DNA of 64,000 nucleotides from the IMG/VR virus record IMGVR_UViG_3300042090_002485, positions 1 through 64,000 of that record; one strand, written 5' to 3'. Positions 57,301 to 64,000 of this stretch are shown piece by piece. A model generated the notes under the pieces. That model ran no database searches, had not been told where the DNA came from, and worked only from the letters and a program-made list of their open reading frames with translations. Each line of letters starts with the position of its first letter. Within the stretch, counting starts at the first letter, position 1. Position numbers and translations under genes: made by a program. This stretch comes from a virus.

Positions 57301-59762
57301 GTGGCTTCTGGATTCGCGTAGGTGATTTGGTCGCCTTGAAGCGTGCAAACTTCGTCCTGTAGCGTCACGGCCGCGATCGGCTTCCACCCGCGACGCGTCA
57401 GAACTTCCGTCGCCTCGTCGAAGCAGAGCTTGTCCCCGATCTGCAGAGCCTCGGTCGTGCGCACCGACGCGGAGGCGCGATGCGGCGTCTTTGCGACGTC
57501 GACGACGTGCCCGGGCTGCTCGTGCGTCCAGCGCTCGACGACCTCCTCGAACGGCTTGACCAGCGACTTGGACAGCTTGCCGAGCAGCGCGGCGTCGCCG
57601 GTGACGCGGTTTGGGCGCACGCCGACGACGATTGGGTCGCCTTGGTGGAGAATCGCGCCGGGCTTCGCGACACCATCCTCGTCGAGGTTGGCGTACTGCG
57701 CGGCGGTGTACTTGTTGCCGAAGTAGGTCCGGTGCTTCTCGCGGCCGATTTCCGTCTCGCCGCTGCGCTCGACGCCGTGCTGGTACATGTGCTCGCTGAC
57801 GAGTTTGTCGGCGGCGCCCTGCGACACGACGATGCCATCGTTGGTGTTGAGGCCGCGGTAGGGCATGTACGCCACGCGCAGGTTGGTGCCGAGCGCGAGC
57901 GCACCGTCCTTGGTGAAGTTCGACTCGGCGAGCGGCTGGTCCTTCTCGACCTTGTCGCCGGCCTTCACCAGCAGCGTGTTGTGCAGCGCGGTCTTGGCCG
58001 CGAGCGGGAAGTCCTTGTCGTAGTGCAGCTTGTCGGGCGCCGCGGACGTCTTCTCGTCGTCGTGGCGGTCCGAGAGGTGGATGTAGTCGTCGTCGATCTT
58101 TGCCACGACGCCGGCGCGCCGCGCGGTCGGCACGACCTGCTTGACCATCTCGTGCTCGACCGAGACGCCGGGCTTCCACGACTCGACCTGCACGAGGGGC
58201 GCCTCGCGGTGGACGAGCGGCAGCGCCTGGCCCTGGTGCTTGCTGGCCATCAGCACGCGGTTGCCCTGGATGCCGTAGATGAGCGGCAGCAGGTTCGACG
58301 TCGGGCCGTAGAGGTCGGCGACGTGCTCGATCTGGTGCGTGACCTCGGACCCCGGGACCCTCTCGACCTTCCCTCGGTTCATCGCGTCGACCAGGCGACT
58401 CGCCTCGACGTTCTCGCCCGGGAACGCGACCACCGCCTTCTCCATGTCGGCGGCCTTGAGGAACGTCGACTTGCCCGTTCGCACGTCGCGGACGGGCGCG
58501 TAGAGGTTGCCCTTCTCGTCGCGGCGCGCGCCGATCGCGGCGCGCAGGTCGACGCCGATGGAGAAGCTCTCCGGTGACCGCGCCGGGTCGAGGATGCCCA
58601 TGTGGGTCGGGTGGACGTCGCGGGCCTCGAGTGGGATGGCGCGCTCCGACGGGATGGCGCCCTCGCCGAGCATCGTCACCTTCGACGCTTGGTCCATCAG
58701 CTCCATCGGGTTGATCTGCATCGGCACTGACGACAGCGACGTGCCGGTGAGCAGGCCGCGCACCGCGCCGGTGAACGGCCCGGCGGGCAGCGCCTTCTTG
58801 ACGTCGCCGCGCGCCGCGTCGAGCTTCCACCCCAGCTTGGTGCGCATCGCGCGGGCGCCGAGCTGGATGCGCTCCTTGACGAAGTCGTCCACCGAGTGGA
58901 GCGTCTTGAACGCGAGCGAGTCGCGGTCGTCGACGTCGGCCGCCGTCCGGTGGACGTCGAGCAGCTTCTTGCTGGCCGCGAGCATCGCGCTGGCCGACGC
59001 CTTGTCGTAGGGGTAGCCCAGCGTCTTGACGCAGACCTCTGGGTCCATGACGGTGTTGTCGAAGTAGTCGCGCAGCACGCGCGCCTTCTCGTCTTGCGTC
59101 GTCGCGGTCTGCTTCGCGGGGTGGACCAGCGTCGAGTACAGCTTGTCGACGTGTTTGTCCGGCGCCTTCCACGCGTCGCGGTTCATCTGTGCGATCTCGG
59201 AGCCCCACGCCGCCGCGATGTCCTGCTGCGGCACGCCGAGCGCGCGCAGCACGGGGTGCAGCGGAATCTTCGACGTGGTGTGTGAGGGCTGCATGTAGAG
59301 CAGGCCCTTCTCCGCGTCCATCGACACGCGGAAGTTCGCGCCGCGGGCGAGGTTGAACGTCGCTTCCAGCTCTTCGTTGCCGCGTCGGCGGACGTACGCG
59401 CCGGGCTTGGTACGCAGCTGGTTGGCGACCGAGTACTCCGTGCCGTCGACGATGAAGGTGTGGCGCGGCGTGAAGTACGGCAGCTGCATCAGCGTGAAGT
59501 CGCGCGCGGAGCTGACGGGCTGGCCCGCAGAGTCCTTGACGACGATGTCGCCACGGATGCGCTCGGACAGCGTGCGGCCCTCGAGCACGGCCGTCTTCTG
59601 CTCGCGCGATGAGAACTCGCGGGGCTCGACGCGGATGTTGGACAGCTCGAGCGTGTGCTTGCCCGCCTTGAGAGGGAACACCTGCGCGAGGGCCTCGGCC
59701 GCCTTCTTGCGGATGGCCTCGCGCCGGGTGGCAGCGTCTTCGATGACCGGGCGCAGGTTCAT
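54348..59762 (-). CDS. RNA polymerase beta - beta' N-terminal half fusion, with intein
   Basis: 1804 aa before splicing, about 1452 after. Beta part: TFIVDGTEYSVANQLRTKPG near the start, RDVHPTHMG (381-389), GDKL (776-779) and, after the intein, CNRYGNKGVIAKI (1132-1144), i.e. the two catalytic-lysine motifs of beta. From ~1340 it changes into beta': LTDADIKSMSSG, RPVLVNRAPSLHR (1672-1684) and NADYDGDAM (1711-1719), the magnesium-binding loop. The beta' zinc-binding N-terminal domain is missing. It stops just where bacterial beta' has T-T-V-G-R, which opens the separate gene at 51101. Start codon 59762 has only a weak Shine-Dalgarno. Confidence 0.93.
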   Translation of the reverse strand: MNLRPVIEDAATRREAIRKKAAEALAQVFPLKAGKHTLELSNIRVEPREFSSREQKTAVLEGRTLSERIRGDIVVKDSAGQPVSSARDFTLMQLPYFTPRHTFIVDGTEYSVANQLRTKPGAYVRRRGNEELEATFNLARGANFRVSMDAEKGLLYMQPSHTTSKIPLHPVLRALGVPQQDIAAAWGSEIAQMNRDAWKAPDKHVDKLYSTLVHPAKQTATTQDEKARVLRDYFDNTVMDPEVCVKTLGYPYDKASASAMLAASKKLLDVHRTAADVDDRDSLAFKTLHSVDDFVKERIQLGARAMRTKLGWKLDAARGDVKKALPAGPFTGAVRGLLTGTSLSSVPMQINPMELMDQASKVTMLGEGAIPSERAIPLEARDVHPTHMGILDPARSPESFSIGVDLRAAIGARRDEKGNLYAPVRDVRTGKSTFLKAADMEKAVVAFPGENVEASRLVDAMNRGKVERVPGSEVTHQIEHVADLYGPTSNLLPLIYGIQGNRVLMASKHQGQALPLVHREAPLVQVESWKPGVSVEHEMVKQVVPTARRAGVVAKIDDDYIHLSDRHDDEKTSAAPDKLHYDKDFPLAAKTALHNTLLVKAGDKVEKDQPLAESNFTKDGALALGTNLRVAYMPYRGLNTNDGIVVSQGAADKLVSEHMYQHGVERSGETEIGREKHRTYFGNKYTAAQYANLDEDGVAKPGAILHQGDPIVVGVRPNRVTGDAALLGKLSKSLVKPFEEVVERWTHEQPGHVVDVAKTPHRASASVRTTEALQIGDKLCFDEATEVLTRRGWKPIAAVTLQDEVCTLQGDQITYANPEATHSYPTGGRMYAVRSQQVDFAVTANHQMYVKRRDHDQFELLRADAIAGKRVQFKKNGNWQGTHVDVFEFPAMSVRAGQGGVGTRELPPLRMPMNTFLLLLGAFLSEGNTFDQPGTYGIDITQTREPNRQQLIDALRAAGIAFYPGPEKIRIYGKQLLAYFSQFGLAHEKYIPDNVFDLPPAQLRILFQWLMWGDGSSKPCGRPVAYFTVSRRLADDVQRLCLHVGWAANVDRIHEGGPVTIMGKASHARPFYQVSIVTTKLEPQINHGHTKKQNAQEEGFIEDYARPVYCLTVPGHVLYVRRNGKPAWCGNCNRYGNKGVIAKIVPDEQMIHDQDGRPVDLLFTSAGIVSRINPAQTVETMLGKVAEKTGKPVVVPQYVPGRDNVEYAKKLLAEHGLTDKETVSDPITGKKIPDVVVGKSYILKLFKTTDSNWAAHGAERYDYNQQPARGGDDGAKGLGRMEFDGLVAHNARNILREAASVKSQRSDEFWRAVQLGLPTPAPKTTFAYDKFLAMLTGAGVKVDKSGSRLALGPLTDADIKSMSSGALKDASKLVRAKDLRPETGGLFDPTTTGGMSGTKWSHVDLHEPIVNPVFEEPVRRLLGLTQKEFSERVGRGGEWFRRALDDIDVDAKLAELREESRRARGPALDGVVKQIKYLEALKDRDLKPANAYVLTKVPVTPPVIRPILPLQDGRLQVGDANLLYKDAFLASDQLREAKKTLPESELADPRRHLYDAVGALFGVGEPVSPGAEKRGAKGYIAAITGTRPGSGFFQSRLMRRQQDVSGRATIAPDPTLNMDEIGVPEGVLWRMYGRFVVGRLVRRGYAATDAQKMVDDKSPIARQELLNESKERPVLVNRAPSLHRFNIIAAYPKVVDGKTLKLNPFAEKGTNADYDGDAMQIHAPVTPGGVEDAKKMTLSSMIFADKRPGVLNVAPEMESLMGLNRATRAPSREKTRHFASQEEAMAAYHRGEIALNDPIEIRGA
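56370..57425 (-). other. LAGLIDADG intein inside beta (352 aa)
   Basis: Residues 780-1131 of the fusion. Block A begins with Cys (CFDEATEVLTRRG); block B has TANH; LLGAFLSEGN and LMWGDGSS are the two LAGLIDADG helices; block F is VYCLTVPGHVLYVRRNG and block G ends WCGN with Cys+1. Excision joins GDKL to CNRYGNKG, restoring the beta active-site signature. Penultimate Gly replaces the common His. The insertion lies between the two conserved lysine motifs. Confidence 0.9.
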
Positions 59763-59786
59763 GGTGTTTCTTGGTAGAAGAGGTTG

Positions 59787-60158
59787 CTACGGGATCCTTC
59801 GCGGCAGCACGGGCGCTTCAGCATCGCCCGCGTCCTGATCCGGCCTGGCCTGCGGGAGCTGGCGCGGCGTCAGGTAGCAGACCGCTACGATGAAGTCGCC
59901 GTCCTTGGTGAACGTCTTCTCCTCGTAGCGGATGGTCGCTTCGCCGCGCAGCACCTTGTTGAGCACGTCCTCGTACTCCCCGCGGTCACCTGGCAGCCCG
60001 AACAGCTGCACATGCGCGTCGAACTCCAGTTCGGGGCCCATCTTGCGCGGGTTGCCCTCGAACGCGACCCGACCAGGCCCGCCAAACATGCCAGCAACGT
60101 CGCTGGCTCCGCGCTGGGCCTTCGCGATGGACGCTACGAAGTCGTCTTCTTCAGCCAT
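59787..60158 (-). CDS. Hypothetical protein between portal and RNA polymerase, 123 aa
   Basis: A beta-type middle (LEFDAHVQLFGLPGDRGEY, EATIRYEEKTFTKDGDFIV) and a Pro/Asp-rich end. No family recognised. Could be an RNA polymerase partner or a portal accessory. Confidence 0.45.
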   Translation of the reverse strand: MAEEDDFVASIAKAQRGASDVAGMFGGPGRVAFEGNPRKMGPELEFDAHVQLFGLPGDRGEYEDVLNKVLRGEATIRYEEKTFTKDGDFIVAVCYLTPRQLPQARPDQDAGDAEAPVLPRRIP

Positions 60159-60170
60159 CGTTGCATCCTA

Positions 60171-61952
60171 TCAGGCAGTAGCCGGGGGAGCACCGCCGCC
60201 CGATGGGTCTCCACCCTGCCGCATCGCCGTGATGGCGTCGTGGTTCTGGGCGGTGGTCTGCGCTTGGAGCCGTTCCTTGACCACGGCGTACATCACGAGG
60301 TCCTCGCTCTGCAGCGCATGCATCTGCGATTGACGTGAGCCGGGGTCAAGAGCTGCCATCTGCTGGACGATCTGATCGGCCTGCGCGATCACGGCCTGCT
60401 GGTCGTACGACAGGCCCTGCTGCCCCAGCTGCGCCTGCGAGCGCGCCTGCGTGGCCAGCGAATTCTGCCGCTTCATCAGCTCCTGCTGCAGCTCCTGCGC
60501 GGTGCGGGCGTCCTCGAGGGCCTCCTGCTTGCGCCACTTCCGCTCGTCCGCGGGGTCGACCTCGAAGGCCTCGCCGAGCGTCCGCTTGGACAGCCACGGC
60601 CCGGTCGTCGGGTCGGCCATGTTGAGCTGCAGCAGCAGGGCCTTCTGCTGGACGTCGTCGATGAACCGGAAGGGCGCGAGCGAGACCTGGACGGTGCCGC
60701 GACCGAGCTGCTTGGCGGACTTGTCCGTGATCCACTGCAGGAGGTCGTTGAGATCGCCGGTCTGGTGGACGAGCTGGTTCTCGAGCACGCGCAGCTGGAT
60801 GCCGGAGCCCATCGCGGAGAAGCCGCCGTAGATGAACTCCTTGGGCAGGCCCATGGCCGCGATGATGTTGTCCTCCGCAGCCTGGACCTCGCCGAGCGTC
60901 ATCAGTGCGCGCGCCTGGCCGCCGAGGTGCGTGACCTCGGCGGGGACCGGCGACCACATGATGTGGAGAGGGTCGCGGCGCCACTTCTTGACGCTGTCCT
61001 TCATCTGCGCCGACCACTTGGCGAGGTTGATGGTGACCAGCGGGTCGCCGTTGGGCGAGGACTGCTTGGGCGAGATGATGCGGAGCGGGACGATGTAGTC
61101 CAGCGCGATCGCCTCATTCGCCTTGCGCAGCACGGCTGCGTAGAAGAACAGCTTGATCGTCGACGCCAGCGGCGGGAAGCCCCACTGGGCCTCGATGCCA
61201 GCAGGTGCGTCCATACGCATGTGGAAGATCTGGCCCTCGGCGAACTTGAAGATCTTGTCCTCGCGGATGGCCTTCAAGAACTCCATCGGCATCGTGTCGA
61301 TGAGGTGCTTGTTGCCCTTCGCGCAGCGCTCCTTCAGCTCCTTGGGGATGGTGTAGAAGTACTCGCTGTGCCCGGTGATGGGGTTGTAGTCGATATCCAT
61401 CAGCTTCGGGTCCCAGCGGATCACCGAGAGCCGATCCTTGCGCGTGATCTTGCGGTCGACGATGTTCTTTTCGCTCGCGTCGACGCGCGTGCTGCATCCG
61501 CTGCACTCGTAGTTGAACGAGAGCTTCTTGAGCTTGAACTTGTAGTTGACCTGGTGGACGTTGGTTAGCCGCGCACACCGCGGGCACTTGAGGAAGCGCA
61601 CGAATGGCGCGTACATCGAGAAGAACGCATTGCCGTAGACGAACTTGTCGATGGCGGCTCGGATCAATGTCCGCTTCGTCTTCAAGACCTTGTCGTGCAG
61701 GTCCTCGAAGAACTGCTTGAGCGATTCGTTCTGGGTCTCGTAGATCAGGTTCGTGATCGGGTACGTGCAGAACTTCTGCAGCGCCGCGTAGATCTGCGCG
61801 CTGTTGAAGTAGAGGTACTCGCACAGCCGGAAGAGGTCCTTGAGCTTCCGCGGCGCGAACGCCGTGAGGAAATCGAAGAGCGGACTGCCCTGCGAAGCGC
61901 TGTTGTGCGACGCGAGTTCCGCGACGCCGGGGTCGAGCATTCCGTCAGGCAT
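60171..61952 (-). CDS. Portal protein with inserted zinc ribbon
   Basis: 593 aa. Portal-like layout: helical N-terminus (LFRLCEYLYFNSAQIYAAL), wing with VIRWDPKLMDIDY, clip/stem region, and a long Gln-rich helical C-terminus (ELQQELMKRQNSLATQARSQ). C123/C126 and C150/C153 (KCPRC, CSGC) form a zinc ribbon within the wing, unusual for portals. First gene of the minus-strand block; its ATG abuts the GTTTAC-CTC-GTAAAC palindrome shared with the divergent helicase gene. Confidence 0.65.
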   Translation of the reverse strand: MPDGMLDPGVAELASHNSASQGSPLFDFLTAFAPRKLKDLFRLCEYLYFNSAQIYAALQKFCTYPITNLIYETQNESLKQFFEDLHDKVLKTKRTLIRAAIDKFVYGNAFFSMYAPFVRFLKCPRCARLTNVHQVNYKFKLKKLSFNYECSGCSTRVDASEKNIVDRKITRKDRLSVIRWDPKLMDIDYNPITGHSEYFYTIPKELKERCAKGNKHLIDTMPMEFLKAIREDKIFKFAEGQIFHMRMDAPAGIEAQWGFPPLASTIKLFFYAAVLRKANEAIALDYIVPLRIISPKQSSPNGDPLVTINLAKWSAQMKDSVKKWRRDPLHIMWSPVPAEVTHLGGQARALMTLGEVQAAEDNIIAAMGLPKEFIYGGFSAMGSGIQLRVLENQLVHQTGDLNDLLQWITDKSAKQLGRGTVQVSLAPFRFIDDVQQKALLLQLNMADPTTGPWLSKRTLGEAFEVDPADERKWRKQEALEDARTAQELQQELMKRQNSLATQARSQAQLGQQGLSYDQQAVIAQADQIVQQMAALDPGSRQSQMHALQSEDLVMYAVVKERLQAQTTAQNHDAITAMRQGGDPSGGGAPPATA

Positions 61953-61953
61953 G

Positions 61954-61968
61954 GTTTACCTCGTAAAC
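61954..61968 (+). promoter_or_regulatory. Perfect palindrome GTTTAC-CTC-GTAAAC
   Basis: 15-base perfect inverted repeat in the 52-base gap between the divergent portal (ATG 61952) and helicase (ATG 62005) genes. Being symmetrical it could serve either. Confidence 0.6.
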
Positions 61969-62004
61969 ACGCAGGGCCTCTCCGTGATAGAAAGGCATCG
62001 TCAC

Positions 62005-63981
62005 ATGACGCGCACCAGGATGGACGTCCGCGTCGGCCGCGCGGGCAACGGCACCCCGGTCTTCATGATCCCGGGCCAGTCGCTCACCCACGGCCGCATC
62101 TTCGGCGCGACGTGGGACGAGCAGCGCGGGCTGTGGATGTACCCCGCGTTCTTCCCGGCGTCCGAGAAGGTGCTGGCCGACTTCGACGTGATCTCGCGCG
62201 ATGCCGAAGTGGTGTTGTCCCCCGTCGCCCAGCAACACATCGCTACCCTCGCCACGACCAAGGCCGCCCTCGCCGCGCGCGAGCTGCCGGCGTACTTCGA
62301 CTACATCACCAAGCCGTACGCTCACCAGGTCGATGGGCTCTGCCACGTCTTCCACAACATCCGCGCCGCGCTCTACTTCGACCCTGGTCTGGGCAAGTCG
62401 AAGATCGCCATCGACCTGGTGCGGCTGCTGCGGCTCGGCGGGATGCGAGGCTGCGCGCTCGTGCTCGGACCACGCGTCACCGTCGAGAACTGGGGTCGCG
62501 AGATCGATCGTCATTCCGACCGCCAGCTCAGGTGGGTCGCGCTCGTCGGCTCGCCGAAGGAGAAAGAGGCTGCGCTCGACCGCGCCGCGCAGGAGCGCGT
62601 CGACATCGTCTTGGCCACGTACGACACTGCCAAAAGGATAGTAGATTCGCTGGTTGCGCGACTACCCTACGAAGCGCTGATCCTGGACGAGAGCCACAAC
62701 GTCAAGGCGTGGACGTCCAACCGGACGACGGCTGCGTGGGAAATCGCGCAGAAGGCCCAGCGCCGGGTGCTCATGACCGGTTCGCCGACCGAGGGCGACC
62801 CACGGGACGTCTACGCGCCCTACAAGATCCTGGGTGACTGCTTCATGCCCGAGCCGCACCACAAGTTCGCGCGGATGGTGACCAAGCGCCCGTCGGAGCG
62901 GTCGCACGTCGTGCACGGTTTCAAGAACCTCGACCTGGTCAACGCCCGCACCACGTTCCTGAGCATGCGACGGACCAAGGAGGAGTGCCTGGACCTGCCT
63001 GCGCGGACCTTCGTTGACGTCGACTACCGCCTCACCGACCGCCAGACCGCGCTCTACAACCAGGTGGTCGAGGATATGGGCATCGACCCGGTGGCGTTGG
63101 CGAACTTCGCCGCGCTGCTGCGCGCCGGCGCGGTGCCCCCCGCGCTGCTTCCTGGGCAGGGGTTCCAGGGCATGACGATGCCGCACCGCGCGGTTGCGCT
63201 GCTCAAGCTGCTGCAGATCACGTCCGGCTTCATCATCAACAACATCGTCGACAACAGCTACTGCGACACGGTGAACGGCGGCAATCCTTGCGCGCATCGG
63301 CAGCACTGCGTCGACCGTGAGATTAAGCCGCGCACGTCGAAGTGCCTCGTTGACAAGACGCCGTGGCCGACCGAGACGATCTACACTGACGCCAACCCCA
63401 AGCACGACGCGATCGCGGAGCTGATCGACAGCATCATCCAGGTCCCGGACGCCAAGGTCATCGTGTGGTGTGTGTTTCACCCCGAGATGGACTCAATCGC
63501 GCAGCGTGTGCAGGACGCGGGCATCGGGCACGTCCGAGTCGACGGGACGACCGCCAAACCGATGAAGGTGATCGATCGGTTCAACGACGATCCGTCCGTT
63601 CGGGTGTACATCGGGCAGGTCGCCTCCGGTGTCGGCGTGAACTTGGTGTCAGCCGCCTACGTCATCTACAGCTCGCTGCCGTACGCGCTCACGGCCTACT
63701 TGCAGAGCCTGGACCGGAACTACAGGATCGGGCAGGACAAGCCCGTCACGGTCTACCGCATGATCGGCTTGCAGACGCTGGAGGCCGCGGTCGCGTTCCT
63801 GCTAGACCACAAGGTCGATGTGGATGCGCTGATGACCAACAAGATCGAGTGCGGACTGTGCCCTCACGTCCTGCGCTGCCAAGCCGAGCGCATCGAGCCG
63901 TTCGAGACCGGCTGCATCCATCCCAAGACGATGAAGCGCCCCGTGCTGCGGGCCCACTCGATCCACCAGAACGGAGGCTGA
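62005..63981 (+). CDS. SNF2/DEAD-like helicase
   Basis: 658 aa. YFDPGLGKSKIAID (Walker A, 126-132), LILDESHNVKAW (DESH, 229-232), VLMTGSPTEGDP, then the second lobe with KVIVWCVFHPEMDSIAQR, IGQVASGVGVNLVSAAYVI and YLQSLDRNYRIGQ, the SNF2 motif VI. The C-terminus has CGLCPHVLRCQ and a later Cys, a zinc-finger tail. ATG 62005 starts immediately before this fold; the upstream in-frame extension is rejected because it runs back through the palindrome. Probably remodels DNA in replication, recombination or transcription. Confidence 0.85.
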   Translation: MTRTRMDVRVGRAGNGTPVFMIPGQSLTHGRIFGATWDEQRGLWMYPAFFPASEKVLADFDVISRDAEVVLSPVAQQHIATLATTKAALAARELPAYFDYITKPYAHQVDGLCHVFHNIRAALYFDPGLGKSKIAIDLVRLLRLGGMRGCALVLGPRVTVENWGREIDRHSDRQLRWVALVGSPKEKEAALDRAAQERVDIVLATYDTAKRIVDSLVARLPYEALILDESHNVKAWTSNRTTAAWEIAQKAQRRVLMTGSPTEGDPRDVYAPYKILGDCFMPEPHHKFARMVTKRPSERSHVVHGFKNLDLVNARTTFLSMRRTKEECLDLPARTFVDVDYRLTDRQTALYNQVVEDMGIDPVALANFAALLRAGAVPPALLPGQGFQGMTMPHRAVALLKLLQITSGFIINNIVDNSYCDTVNGGNPCAHRQHCVDREIKPRTSKCLVDKTPWPTETIYTDANPKHDAIAELIDSIIQVPDAKVIVWCVFHPEMDSIAQRVQDAGIGHVRVDGTTAKPMKVIDRFNDDPSVRVYIGQVASGVGVNLVSAAYVIYSSLPYALTAYLQSLDRNYRIGQDKPVTVYRMIGLQTLEAAVAFLLDHKVDVDALMTNKIECGLCPHVLRCQAERIEPFETGCIHPKTMKRPVLRAHSIHQNGG

Positions 63982-63983
63982 CC

Positions 63984-64000
63984 ATGAAGATCGCCATCAC
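63984..64000 (+). CDS. Start of next plus-strand gene (3' partial)
   Basis: ACGGAGG (63971-63977) six bases before ATG 63984, which opens Met-Lys-Ile-Ala-Ile and leaves the window. It would be coupled to the helicase gene. No function can be given. Confidence 0.6.

Noticed and set aside
56656-59208. 850-aa minus-strand frame
   Set aside because: Alternative frame of the RNA polymerase fusion gene; extreme Arg content and no homologous motif.

Overview
The window is a GC-rich 64 kb piece of a tailed-phage genome with a contractile tail. Direct markers are a portal protein, a candidate prohead protease, a major capsid protein, a long tail sheath protein and a gp5/VgrG-like spike protein. No integrase, ribosomal RNA or bacterial housekeeping operon is seen. 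The host is not identifiable. High GC, strong Shine-Dalgarno sites complementary to bacterial 16S rRNA, and a collagen-like lipoprotein are compatible with a high-GC bacterium, but this is inference. Terminase large subunit, replicative polymerase, sigma-like factors and alpha/omega RNA polymerase subunits are not in the window.

Layout: 1-5198 (+) is the end of an 11-residue-repeat fibre-like gene followed by tightly overlapping small genes: DUF1653, dCMP deaminase, two RyR-domain proteins, a SLOG protein and an Ig-like protein. 5202-7997 is a translation-flavoured accessory patch: two tRNA-like genes with abnormal anticodon arms, an HNH nuclease, a peptidyl-tRNA hydrolase 2, a Fis-type regulator, a collagen-like lipoprotein, an S4-domain protein, and a non-coding stretch with perfect anti-16S sequences. 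7998-15637 (+) holds a response-regulator receiver, a membrane protein with an internal duplication, Dam methylase, a 5'-nucleotidase, DUF4326 and several zinc-ribbon or winged-helix miniproteins. 15627-16304 (-) is a candidate lysin. 16400-18352 (+) has virion-surface-like proteins and a biotinyl-domain protein.

18315-61952 is one long minus-strand morphogenesis block, read from high to low coordinates: portal; a phage multisubunit RNA polymerase (beta fused to the N-terminal half of beta', carrying an intein, with the C-terminal half of beta' as a separate gene); many small proteins sharing a short N-terminal motif; large core-like proteins; prohead protease; scaffold-like protein; decoration protein; major capsid; neck proteins; sheath; tube-like protein; spike; and envelope/lysis-like proteins. 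62005-63981 (+) is an SNF2-type helicase.

The most interesting signals are: (i) the bacterial-like RNA polymerase, with its intein placed between the two catalytic lysine motifs of beta and with beta' split by a cassette carrying an endonuclease VII-type nuclease; (ii) a recurrent CCTATAATT-like element, often 5-8 bases from the start codon, a plausible promoter with leaderless transcription; (iii) a perfect or near-perfect GTTTAY-N3-RTAAAC palindrome upstream of four plus-strand accessory genes; (iv) a shared N-terminal G-x2-AA-x3-F motif in about ten small structural-region proteins, resembling a packaging or targeting tag; (v) two tRNA-like genes with altered anticodon loops next to a peptidyl-tRNA hydrolase.
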